Source: Brachionus plicatilis (Eukaryota > Rotifera > Eurotatoria > Ploima > Brachionidae). From it: a stretch of 64,000 nucleotides of DNA. Below the pieces are notes generated by a model. That model was not told where the DNA came from. It saw nothing but the letters and a program-made list of their open reading frames with translations, and did not search any database. A program made the position numbers and the translations under genes. This document shows positions 11,221-21,637 of the stretch, in pieces. The stretch is taken from assembly GCA_010279815.1 (NCBI GenBank), contig QEOQ01000207.1, forward strand, positions 962,490 through 1,026,489. Direction: 5' to 3'. Positions within the stretch are counted from its first letter, which is position 1, and each line of letters opens with the position of its first letter.

Positions 11221-11541
11221 CTAGTTTCTAGCATCCTGTAATTGATCATCGTCAATGTCATAGTCGTCATCAGACGCACTAGGCGTTGATGTATTAGATG
11301 ACGAAGTACTGGCTGACTGTAGCTTTAGAATCAGAACACTTTTGTCTTTAATTTGATAATATGACAAAAAATGGCTATTTTTTAAACGCTTATTGCTAAA
11401 TTCCAAACGCTGTTCTTCGATTATTGGGCCGAAATTGTTCTTGGCAATCATGTCTTTTAGGTCCAATATGGTAAGCTCATTTTCATTTACTTCATAGGTG
11501 GCCTCCATTTCGTTATCGTCTCTTCTGATTGTTATTTTCAT
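11221..11541 (-). CDS. ubiquitin-like-fold protein, 106 residues
   Basis: Minus-strand open exon, ATG at 11541-11539, stop at 11223-11221. Residues 1-75 read as a ubiquitin-like beta-grasp: MKITIRRDD strand, a turn, TILDLKDMIAK helix, EQRLEFSNKRLKN (the place of the QRLIFAGKQLEDG loop of ubiquitin), and a final LILKL strand. There is no C-terminal Gly-Gly; instead the tail is Ser/Thr-rich then acidic (DDDYDIDDDQ). It is therefore not conjugated in the ubiquitin manner and more likely acts as a binding domain. A consensus acceptor (TTTTTTTAG) lies 15 bases before the ATG and the frame is open between them, so this may be the last exon of a longer gene. I cannot name the orthologue. Confidence 0.65.
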   Translation of the reverse strand: MKITIRRDDNEMEATYEVNENELTILDLKDMIAKNNFGPIIEEQRLEFSNKRLKNSHFLSYYQIKDKSVLILKLQSASTSSSNTSTPSASDDDYDIDDDQLQDARN

Positions 11542-12940
11542 CCTTTTTTCTGGTCTAAAAAAATCAAAAATTAAATTTTATCTTTGCAAAAAATATATTT
11601 TTATTTCCTTGCTTTTTGTTTGAATAAAAATAAACAAAAATTCTTGACTGAATACCGAGGAAGAGAAATTTTAGGGTTCCGAAAATCAGAAACAAAATAG
11701 AAGAGGGAGAAATACAAAAAAGTGCTCTAAACAAATGGAAGAAAATTATAACAGAAAATGAATAGAAATTTTTATTGATTTTCTAAAAAATGAAAATAAC
11801 AGTGAATTTTGAAAAGAAAATTTATAATTTTATTATATAACTAGATGATTATAATTCTTTGTAGTTTTTTTTTTTGAAATTCACCTCCTGCTTTGTCTCT
11901 CTTTACTTAAAAAAAGTTATAAAATTTTAGAAATTTTCTCAATAGTGAATAAAATTGATTTTTTAATCTATTTTTGGATCAAATTAACTAACACGATACG
12001 CAAAATTATTTTTTTTATTAATTTTAGGATAAAAAATATTTCAGTATTATTTTCTATCTGTAAATCAATATTTTTACTCTCTTATTTCAAATAACTTCAA
12101 GTGCTTCTAGATAAGAACTATTTCAAAATTAAGTTAAGATTTTTTGCGCTCTATGACTTCGAAAATGAAGCATTTTTATTGCTAATATTTATCTTTAGAA
12201 AAAAAATGAATGTAAAAATCTATTTAAGACCGTTTAATAACTATAAAATAGTTATTTAGACGGAAATAGTCTATTGAATTAATCAGTTGATTTTGCTGAA
12301 AATTTTTTTAAAGTTAACTAAATTTTCTAAAAATAATGCAATTATTTTATTTCAATTTTTTAATTTTGCAAAGTTCTTGTTGACAGTTCTACTTCTACTC
12401 CTTATTTTAAGAAATTAGGAAAATATTCGAAATAAAGTCTGCTAAATGCGTCAATTTTTTTATTTACTCTCAATGATGAATGATTAATCAATTTATTAAA
12501 AAATCTTTATTGCATTCAAAAACATTTAGAATTGAATGATACTAAATGAATTAAATATTAAATCATCTGCGCAAGCATTTAAAACGGATTTAAAATAAAT
12601 AATTATTTGTATTAAGATTAATTTAATCAAAAATTTTAATTATTATTTTAATTTTATTGAATAGACAATCTTATATTTTAAGGCCAAAAATTAAAATCAA
12701 AAATAAAATCCACTACTTTACAAGATTTAATTCCACGAACGTTGCAAAAAGAACAATCTTTTTAAATTATAAATTTTGAATTATATTAGAAGACATTTCT
12801 TAATTTTTTTCCTTAAAAATTAAAATTAATTCATTTTTGCATCGTCCAAATATAAATATTTAAAAGAAAGTTATTTTAAAAATATGCAAAATTAAGTTAT
12901 CTAAAATTAGCTTTTTTAAAAAAATTGGCAACTGGCTGTT
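11542..12940. other. gap without recognised gene
   Basis: AT-rich, no supported exon or RNA. Upstream exons of the ubiquitin-fold gene could be here, but none could be identified. Confidence 0.4.
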
Positions 12941-12944
12941 AAAG

Positions 12945-13285
12945 TGGAGCGTCTACGTGCGCCACTTCTTGGAGACTCATGTCTCCCACAGCATTTATAC
13001 TACTACTACTACTACTACTAAGACCACGTGACAAAAGACTGGTCCGAGAAATAAATCGTAGAGCCCCATTGAGATATAATTTCTTGACAAACCGATGTGT
13101 AAAATCATGGAACAGTTTATCAGCGAATGCTATTAATGCACAAACAATAAATATTTTCAAGGCTGCCATAGAACTCTTTGGAATGATAAGGAACAAAGAC
13201 TGCCAAAGTCTTTGACTTGATAAGGCTAAACGCTTTTGAGCCTTCGTATATATAGAAATATCAATACTGCAGATACTACTTCTAC
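12945..13285 (+). mobile_element. LINE 3' ends: hairpin plus CTA microsatellite, then a C-terminal RT fragment
   Basis: Two adjoining pieces. At 12971-12986 GGAGACTCATGTCTCC forms a perfect 6-bp hairpin, followed at about 12998-13020 by a CTA microsatellite: a 3' terminus typical of some non-LTR elements. Directly after comes a frame (about 13021-13215) containing FLTNRCVKSWNSL and INIFKAAIE, the conserved C-terminal end of LINE reverse transcriptases (N-R-x-x-x-x-W-N-x-L). It is followed by another hairpin, AAGGCT at 13222-13227 against AGCCTT at 13239-13244, and by a degenerate CTA-rich tail near 13270-13285. A 5'-truncated LINE next to, or inserted at, another LINE tail. Confidence 0.75.
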
Positions 13286-14126
13286 TATAGCTAAAAAATA
13301 TTTTCCACATAGAGCCTTTAGTTAAATATTTTTTGGAACAATATAATCAATATGCAAATTAAGTTCTTATTCCTGTTTTATTTTTGTCTTTTTGGTCCAA
13401 AAAAAAAAATTATTAAGTCAAATAAAGGTACTACAAAGGGTATGTTCTATGTTTCAAATTTTTTTCTTAATATTACTTTAATTTTAATTTTTCACTAAAG
13501 GGAATATTCTTTAAATTTTGTATTGAATTTCACAACATCCTCTTTTAAATTGTATTGATCTCACGGAAATCAAAATCATGCATCTAAAAATTTTCTTTAT
13601 TATTTTACTAGAAGCCAAAAGTCGATATGAAAATTTAGAAAAAAATTTTTGTTTTTCATGGAACTATTTTGAAAATTAAGTTAAATTCAAATTTTATCAA
13701 GAAAAATGCTTGATTTTGTTTTCTCAATCAATAAATTCTATTACAAAATTAAAGGTTGGGCTGAAAATATATTTTAGTTTATGTCGTTATATTCAATAAA
13801 GTAACGTTTAAATTTTTGACTATTTTTAAGTTTATTTTTTAATTTATAAAGATATTTTTAAAAAATGTTTTACCATCAAAAAATTAAAAAATATTCAAAT
13901 TTTAAGCAGGTATGCTTGATTTTATTTTATAGGTAACACAATAGAGATTTTCTCTAGAATTCACTTAAGCAAAATATAAACTTGAGGTCTTGCTTTTCAA
14001 AAATAAAGTTTAAATAAATAAAATTAAGATTTAAATTAATTTATTTTTGAAATATTTTATCTTTTATAATATTTTTTGTAAGTATCCCGGTCTTTATAAT
14101 CTATTCGCTATTTCACTTTACGTGGC
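13286..14126. other. gap without recognised gene
   Basis: AT-rich spacer. The part near 14126 is presumably the 3' untranslated region of the minus-strand ATP synthase gene. Confidence 0.4.
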
Positions 14127-15024
14127 TTACAAAGTCTCCTTGACTAAATTGCTAAAGGTTTTTAATTTGGATGAAATAGACATATCGATGTATCGATCAC
14201 CCAATTCGACTACCATTCCACCAATCAATGATGGGTCAACTTTAGTCTCTAGTTGCAAGGTACTTCCTTTTTTAACAAATGTCTGCAATACAGTCTGCAA
14301 TTCTTTCATTTCATTGGCATCTAATTGCTTGGCAGTTGTAACTTTGGCTTGAACTTCACCTCTATGAGCTCTCATCAAAGTGGCAAAAGCCTTGGCAACA
14401 CCCTGCAAACGACCCAAGCGACCATTCTCAGCCAACACACCTTGAAAATTTTATTAAAAAAAAAATCTTTTTTTTTTTTGTTCAAATTACTCAAAGTATT
14501 AACTGTAACTTTGTTAGCGTTTCTCTTGACAGCCAATTCATTAACTGCATCTAAATTATTATAATTTATAAAATTGTTTTAATAAAACATAAAATCACTT
14601 TGTCTTTGATCTTTAGTCAATAATGGATTTCTCAACAGTTCATTCAAACCTTTCTCTTTTGTAAAAATGTCCTTTAAAAATAAATTTTTTCGAATAATCT
14701 TTGGATTTTCTTTATATTTTACCAAAATTGATTTGAAGTCTTTATCAACAGCATCGAGAGATTTTTGTTTGACTGCTGCTGAATAAATGGCATGTGCGTA
14801 TCGACCCTCAAGTCCGTACAATTGAATTGGCAAAGCCTTTAAGAACCAAAATTAATTGTAGTTCAAGCGTTTTTTTGAATTAAATTTACGCTTCCACTAG
14901 CTTGAGGAGCAGAGGTTGACAGGCTTCTAATTTGTCCCTAAACGTAAATAAACCATGTAAAAAAGAAACTGGGTTTTTTTCTAAAGTTTACTCCGATGAT
15001 TCCACAGATTCGACGATTGGCCAT
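14127..15024 (-). CDS. ATP5PO: mitochondrial ATP synthase subunit O (OSCP)
   Basis: Five minus-strand exons: 15024-14992, 14937-14890, 14836-14599, 14550-14491, 14440-14127; introns of 48-58 bp, all GT-AG and in phase; 230 residues (mammalian precursor about 213). OSCP is the peripheral-stalk subunit that ties the F1 head to the membrane part of the mitochondrial ATP synthase. The N-terminus (MANRRICG..., basic, with Ser/Ala) fits a mitochondrial presequence. The conserved start of the mature domain is LYGLEGRYAHAIYSAA, followed by the helical N-domain. The C-domain has LAENGRLGRLQGV, MRAHRGEV and the beta strand KVDPSLIGGMVVELGDRYID near the end. All hallmark segments are present, so the gene looks functional. 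Neighbours are unrelated. The plus-strand ORFs over the same bases are shadows. Confidence 0.93.
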
Positions 15025-17520
15025 ATTGATCTATTGGATGCTAAATCTTAATCTAAAAAAATTTAACCAAAGGTGCTATTTACAAAAGATTCTTTATTCT
15101 TTATAATTTTGAATAGGTTTGAATTGCATGTTAATAAACATACGTTTAATTTAAATTAATAATATTTCTTTGGCGTCTGTAGCGTCGAAGTTAGTTTTAT
15201 AATTTTTAAATTTTCAAAATGCATAGTTAAAAATGAGCATTTGTATTGAGTTAAGCGTGTTTTGACTGCAATTCACAGTGCAAAAGCTTCATTGCATATT
15301 TAATTTAAATTTATTTTATATTTTTTAGTCTGATAAAAAAAGCAAAATAATTTTGATAATGTCATTAATCTAAAAGAGATTAAATTTTATTTATTTAATT
15401 TTCTTAATTTTTTTTCAAAATGTCCTGGTCCAGTCAAGCATTTTATTTTTTATTTGTTCCTTAATTGAATATTTTCAAAAAAAAATTGCCAGAATGGATT
15501 GATCTAAAAATTTACTCTACTTTTAAAGTGAGGCACAATTTTTTTTATTTTTGATAATTTATGCTTATCTTAATGTAAATTTTTTTCTTTTTTAAATAAA
15601 TATACTTGGGCAATTTTAAAAACATTAGGAAGCTGTTTACTTAAGCTACAGGATGTAAATTTAATCTAATAATGAATTAGAAACTAAATCTGATATGAAA
15701 TACATTTAGATTAAAAAGAAAAAAAAATTCTAGCATGAGTGTAATTACTTAGCTTCATGTTGATTTTATTTATCAAACTAAAATTTAATTATTAAATTGT
15801 AATCAAATTTTAACATCGCCCAGTCTCTGAAAAGTGTGATTGAATGAGCACAATTTTTAGAGTGAAAATTTAATTTCATTAAAATAAAATCTTTTGTTAT
15901 TTTGACATGATTTTTACCAGACATTATTTTATTAGATTATTGAGGTTAATTTATTAAATCCATATCAAATTAAACGATATCTATCAAATGATAAATGTCT
16001 CGAATGATTATTTATTATCCATTTAAACTAAAAAAAATATATTCAAACTAAGATTTTCTTTTTGATCAATAAAAAATATTGAATAATCAAGCATTTTTTT
16101 TTAGAATTGATACTTAAATAAGTCCTTAAAATATGTTTTATAAAGAACAACTCAGTTTAAGGAAAATAAGCTTTCAAATTCGAAATTTTTGGCTAATTTA
16201 AAATGCGTTTTTAGCATATTTAATAATTTTACTTATTAATTGAAAATTGTTTATTTTTTCAGTTTATTAATTTTTATTCTAGCTTTATCTCTATTTCGAT
16301 AAATTAATCATTAATGATTTGTTTTTTTTTTAATTCAAAACAAATTTTAATTATTGAATTACCGGTTTCAACCCGTATCAGTTCTAAAGAACAATCTGTT
16401 CATGTTTTATTACATAATTTCAGCTGAAATTGTTTGTTGAATGTAAATTTTCTATTGTTATTAAAATAAATTGCAGCTTATTTCACAACATTTCCAAGCA
16501 AAATCTTTATATGAAAGAATATTAAAATTTTTGACCCCAAATTTCAAAGCGAAAAAAATTAAGTAAAATTTGAGAAATTAAGAATTCCGGATATAAGAGG
16601 TTTATTTTTATTATATTTTATATTTCAATTTTTTCACTTAACTTAAAACAAAAATATTATTTTTTTTGTTTAAACTAAAACATATTCTAATAAGATAATG
16701 ATAATCAAAAATATATTGTAGACTAAGAATATAAACTACGCATATCATCAATGTGCAAAAAAATATTTTAGTTTTGTCTATTTTTTTTTTATTAATTTTT
16801 AGCATTTAATTTTAAAAAATGTTTAGACACATATTTTTCTGTTTAAAGTTAAGTAAAAAATCATGTTTAAAAATTGTAAAAATTGTGTAGAACTGAAGAA
16901 TTTTAGTTTAGTAAATATTTATTTATAGGTTTTGGGTAGAATTTAAAAGAAACATAATTAAATCCTTTTGGAATCCGAAAAAAAAAACATTTTATTCAAA
17001 GCAGATGAAAAAGATGAACCTTAAAATTTTGAATAAATAAACTGTCCACAGCCTACAAATTTAGGTTAGAATTTTCGTCTTTAGAGATAAATCAAAATTC
17101 CAAATTAGTTCACATTTTTACTAAATTTTTGTCAAAAAGCTTGAAGAAAAATTCAAATTTTAATGTTTTATAATCAAAATTTTTAATTGAGTTTGTTGAT
17201 TAGTTAATTTCACTTTATTTGAAGATAATATTGAATGTAAAATTAAAACTATTTTTCTAATTTCGAAAAAAAAAATTATAATAAACACTTTAAAGTGAAC
17301 AACCAAATGGAGAAAATAGCGAAAGCCTACAATTTTTTAATAAGACGTGAGTTTTAATAATTTTTTTGCCAAAATCTAAAAACCTTTTGAAATTTTTTTT
17401 TATATCAACACAAAAAAAGAAACTATAAATAATAAAGCATTTGCATTTAATTATAATTTACATTTTTGTTTTCAAGATAAACTTGAATTTTAAAGTCTTT
17501 TTTTCAAAATTTAATAAATC
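15025..17520. other. 2.5-kb gap without recognised gene
   Basis: AT-rich intergenic DNA between two divergent genes. I found no exon, RNA gene or clear repeat. A T-rich tract and short poly-A runs are frequent. Promoters of ATP5PO (near 15.05 kb) and GPATCH11 (near 17.4 kb) must lie at its two ends, but no motif could be defended. Confidence 0.45.
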
Positions 17521-19198
17521 ATGTCACGAAATAATCAACAAGAACCAAGCAGCGGATCCGACGAAGACGATTACATGTCGGATAAAATACTTAACCAAAT
17601 GTAAGAATTTTTATTTAAATTTTAACTTTTTTAATTTTATTCAAGAGAAGATACTCGTCCAGGCTTGGTATTTAACCGAGAAACAGTTCGCCGATATGAA
17701 ATTGAGAAAGCAGCACAGTTAAAAAATAAACAAAATCGGCAATTACCAGTCAAAGAATTAGAAGAACTTAAGCGCAAAGAGGGTCTGGAAACTTGTGCCT
17801 TAAAGCCTGAAAACAAAGGCTTTAATCTGATGCTTAAAATGGGCTACAAATCTGGCGAAACTCTTGGAAAATCTAGCAACGAATCACAGAGCAAACTGTT
17901 GGAACCAATTTCGATTGAGATAAAAACCGACCGTGAGGGTCTCGGACAAACTGCTTTGAGAAAACAAAAATTGGAAGAAATTGAAAAATTGAGAGAAAAA
18001 TTAAAATCTAGAAAAAGACAACAGGAAGAAACAACCGAACAATCTTACTTGAAATTTAAGAGAATAAAATTCAATTTAAGGAAATTGAGGTACAACTTGC
18101 ACAAATGTCAGCGTATTTGCTACCAGTTAGATTCTAAAAAAGTATTTTAAGTGATCAATAAATAGATAGAAAATTAATTTTTTTAAAGGGTTTGATAAAG
18201 CCCGAAGTTACATGGTACTGGCCTTTCAATGTGCTTGCGGCTTTAAAGCAAAAAGATAAGGAATCAATTGAGTCAGTAAGGGTTCAGTCTGAAAGTGTGG
18301 TGACCAAAACTGAGTGTATTTATACAAAATCAGAGCTTGGTGACAGCTCGAACAAAGATTATAAGGAAAAAATTTTGGAAAGACCAACAAAATCGGAAAA
18401 GGATCTGAAAAAAATCTACGACGAAAGATTAAAGATTTTTTTGGAAACCGAGAATAGTTCTGAGAGCCAAGAGGAATACTTCGAGGATAAAGAGTATAAT
18501 GAACAAGTTCGAATAGAAAAAGAGAGGAATGACGCCGAAGATATGAGTGACATTGATGAGGACGAAAAAGATGAGGAAGGGGATGAAGAGGTTTGTTTTT
18601 TTTCAAAATTTTAAAATCTTTTTACCAAAATTTCTATACTTTTTTTAAAACTAATTTAACTTCAGCTGCATAAATTTACTTAAATCTAAATAAAGATAAC
18701 TATACTTTTTATATATTAAAAACTTTTTAAATGAAAAAAACTTTTTTCTATTTCGGAAAAAAAATTTAAATAAGTTATAATGACTTGTAAACTCTAAAAT
18801 ACTTGGTGCCTTTTTCTTTCTTTTGGTCTTTATCTTTATCTAGCAATTGCTTGAGTGCTAATTCTTTCAATAAAACAACTTCTAAATCAATTCACCTTTA
18901 AATCAAGCATTCTAGTATTTGGTGAAAAAATTATATTATAATTTTGGAAATAGTTCAAAAAAGTTTTTATTTATAAAAATTTAGTAGCATTCTTATAAAG
19001 TAAATTTATTTTAGTGATAAAAAAGTAATTTTAGTTTAATTTTTAAAGCTTATGGCTAACAAAATTGATTCCATATGCTGGTACTTGAGAGAAGAATATT
19101 TGTATTGTGTTTGGTGCGCGTCCACCTTCAACGATCAGCAAGACATGCTGCGAAACTGTCCTGGTCCAAACGAAAAAGATCACGAAGATGAAGAGTAG
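17521..19198 (+). CDS. GPATCH11: G-patch domain protein GPATCH11
   Basis: Exons 17521-17600, 17646-18141, 18189-18590, 19049-19198; total 375 residues, longer than the human protein (about 285). The opening EDDYMSDKI matches the conserved start (EEDYMSD) of GPATCH11/CCDC75. The G-patch is GFNLMLKMGYKSGETLGK around residues 78-95, followed by the family's EPI-x-I-x-IK-x-x-R-x-GLG segment and a basic coiled coil (KLEEIEKLREKLKSRKRQ). A WYWPFN block and a long acidic Glu/Asp region sit in exon 3. The last exon holds WYLREEYLYCVWC...CPGP, a Cys-pair zinc-finger-like end diagnostic of this family. G-patch proteins usually bind RNA or activate DEAH helicases. The specific partner is not known to me from sequence; related vertebrate work places it at kinetochores. 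The last intron (458 bp) is much longer than the others. Confidence 0.92.
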
Positions 19199-19933
19199 TA
19201 TCTGTAGACTGTAAATTAATAATTAAAGAGCTGAACTTAAATTGTTTAATTATCTAAGGATTTAAAGTTCGGATTACGAGATATTTTCGTATTATGATTA
19301 GTTACCCTTTAGATTATAACTCTTTTGATTGTGGATCTTTTCGAGTAATTATTTTTTTTTGTACGTAATTCGTTTTTGTGTTGAAATAAATTTATCTTCA
19401 AAAGAATAGAAATATCATCTTTTTAATCATTATTTAGCTTCAAAAAACTCGACTAATTATGTGCCTAGAAAAGAATCTAGAACGTGATTCATTAGCTACC
19501 ACCTAGACCGTCCAAATTTGGCTTCTTTTAGCCAAACTTTTGTCTCGAGCAAATGGCAATTATAATAAAAAATTTGTCGATATTTTAAATTAAATTTTTA
19601 CTTTTTTCTTTTCTTTTTTTGTTGAGACAAATTCAATTCAAATAGGTCGGTTTTATCACTATTGACATTAAGATAAATAAAAATTTATCTCAAAAAATAT
19701 TTGATATTTATTTCCTTGTTGACAACAAACAAATAAAATTTATTTGGATAAAATTTAAAGATTTTTTTGTTTTGAGCTAAATAAAAAACACCATTTCAGG
19801 TCTGATTGCAGGTCTTCTAAAATTCTAAATTTTTGAGCTTTTTAAATTTAATTCAATTATTTTTGTTTTACAAAATTTAGATTATAAAATATGTAATATA
19901 TTATTAAAAATTGGCAAATAATTAATTATTTCA

Positions 19934-21100
19934 ATGGGTAATTGTTCACCGAACCGATTCGAATCCTATTCATCATCCTATTTTGATGTGTACAATGTAG
20001 ACGCCCGCCTGTTCAAACACTCCAAGGGCCAGATCCAAGTGACCAACTATTTTCTGATATTGTACCAAAAAAACCAAGAATCCATAGAACAAATAAAGTG
20101 GCCATTGAACGGCGTGCGTCGCTACGGCTACTACAAGGACATATTTCTTTTTGAGTCTGGCCGAAAATGTCCGACCGGCGAGGGCTTATTTGCGTTCAAG
20201 TGCAATAAGGCAAAGCGTTTGAATGACACACTGCACAAAGTTATACTCAACAATGCCCATAATTTGTGCAATTTGAACCACAATTGTTTTAGTTCGCCCA
20301 CTGAGTCCAACACTTTGTCAGTGATATCTGTAATGAACACAACAGCCAGCACCAATGTTTCCAAAACAAATGAGCCAAGTCTTCCACAAAAAAAAACTCA
20401 GCCAAATTCAACAAACAAAATTCAGGACTCGACCAATTCGACCAGTAAAAGCTCTACGGTCACAATACGCCATGATTCCGCCGAGCAGACAAGAAGTCCG
20501 GCGCCCAAATCCGCTGAGACCAAGTCGCCTTACTACGTCAACGATGTAAAAAGTTTGGTGCGTTTGCCGCTTAGCTTGTCCTACACAAGCATGGACGTAA
20601 ACTCGGTTAACACAACTGCTCATCCAAAAGAAGAAGGTGCCAAGAACAAAAGTTTTTATGTAAATATGGAAGATGTGAATCCGGATATTTTACACTTGGC
20701 TCGCAAAATAAACATTGAGTCAAGCGAAAGTTCGGCATCGTTAAGCTCCAAAAATAGATTGACTGTGCCTAGCAGCTCTGGTAGTTTGTATAAAAAGTTA
20801 AACTATGAAAAGTTTAAGAACGCTTTGTCTTCGTCGTCTACCAAGCTAAATTACATAATTCCTGAGCGCTTGAAGATAAATTCCATTCAAGAAGCTAGCA
20901 ATGAAAACCTAAAAGATTCCAAATTTGAAAATTTGTTTCCTAAAAAGAGCGAGATCAATAGCAAAAATGAGGCTAAATCACTCGAGATAAGTCACATTGA
21001 GTATTGTGTTATTGATCCGAAGAAAACTCCAGCAATCAAATCGAGTGCAAACTTGATCAAACAGAAGCGTATGGAATACAGCCGTATGTCGACTAGATAA
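19934..21100 (+). CDS. FRS2: FRS2-like FGF-receptor substrate adaptor
   Basis: Single exon, 388 residues. The N-terminus MGNCS fits N-myristoylation at Gly2 with a nearby palmitoylatable Cys, as in FRS2/FRS3. Residues about 15-108 are an IRS-type PTB domain, with ILYQKN..., VRRYGY and FLFESGRKCPTGEGLFAFKC, very close to the FRS2 equivalents. The rest is a Ser/Thr/Asn-rich tail with tyrosine sites: YVND (Tyr about 200), YVNM (about 242, a Grb2-type YxN), LNYEKF, and IEYCVIDPKKTPAI (about 357), which matches the YAVIDIERTAAM end of FRS2. FRS2 docks on activated FGF or Trk receptors at the plasma membrane and recruits Grb2 and Shp2. The protein is shorter than the vertebrate one (about 508). Intronless coding in a genome where most genes are split is notable. 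Confidence 0.88.
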   Translation: MGNCSPNRFESYSSSYFDVYNVDARLFKHSKGQIQVTNYFLILYQKNQESIEQIKWPLNGVRRYGYYKDIFLFESGRKCPTGEGLFAFKCNKAKRLNDTLHKVILNNAHNLCNLNHNCFSSPTESNTLSVISVMNTTASTNVSKTNEPSLPQKKTQPNSTNKIQDSTNSTSKSSTVTIRHDSAEQTRSPAPKSAETKSPYYVNDVKSLVRLPLSLSYTSMDVNSVNTTAHPKEEGAKNKSFYVNMEDVNPDILHLARKINIESSESSASLSSKNRLTVPSSSGSLYKKLNYEKFKNALSSSSTKLNYIIPERLKINSIQEASNENLKDSKFENLFPKKSEINSKNEAKSLEISHIEYCVIDPKKTPAIKSSANLIKQKRMEYSRMSTR

Positions 21101-21203
21101 TTTTTACTCAATATTAATTAAACAAATTTTTATTTTTTTTTTAATTCAAATTTTTAATACTTTTGTTTTTTAATTTTATTAATAATAAAACAATTATTAA
21201 AAT

Positions 21204-21637
21204 GGTTTAATTTTTTGTGTTTGAATCACAAAATACATCCAATGTTGAAATAACATTGAAAAAGTGCGATGTTACAAATATTTTTTTCAGTTTCAAATAA
21301 AAATATAATTTTAAGTTAATACTGCAAACATTTTTATATTTGAAATTAAACTCTTGAGTGAAATAGAATGAGTTTAATTTTTATTTAGAAATTTGAAAAA
21401 AATGTTGAAAATTCTTTTTTTAACTTTTAAATTATTTATTTATTTGTTTATCTGTACCTTAACAAACGTTCAAAATAAAAAATTTGAAACAAAAAAATTA
21501 AAAATAAAGTAAAATAAAATTTTTATTTAAAATTATATTTTTATTTGAAACTGAAAAAAATATTTGTAACATCGCACTTTTTCTATGTTATTTCAACATT
21601 GGATGCATTTTGTGATTCAAACACAAAAAATTAAACC
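21204..21637. mobile_element. fold-back element, family C, with internal LINE-like tail
   Basis: Arms of about 115 bases are inverted copies: the left arm (21204-21320) starts GGTTTAATTTTTTGTGTTTG and contains AACATTG...GTGCGATGTTACAAAT; the right arm (about 21527-21637) ends with the complement, CAAACACAAAAAATTAAACC. Only a few mismatches separate them. AAAT flanks both ends, a possible 4-bp duplication, but this is low-complexity DNA. Between the arms, at 21431-21458, is a TTTATTTATTTG-TTTATCTGTACC stretch that resembles the 3' tail of the minus-strand LINE at 50.0 kb. Confidence 0.75.
21431..21475 (-). repeat. LINE-like 3' tail (minus sense)
   Basis: On the minus strand this reads GGTACAGATAAACAAATAAA followed by further TAAA units. 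The same GGTACAGATAAACAAATAAA occurs at 50020-50001, directly downstream (in minus sense) of an identifiable reverse-transcriptase fragment, so this is probably a severely 5'-truncated copy of that family. Confidence 0.55.

Noticed and set aside
12939..13310. Minus-strand ORF of 123 codons with a poly-Ser stretch
   Set aside because: It is antisense to the LINE C-terminal fragment and the CTA microsatellite.
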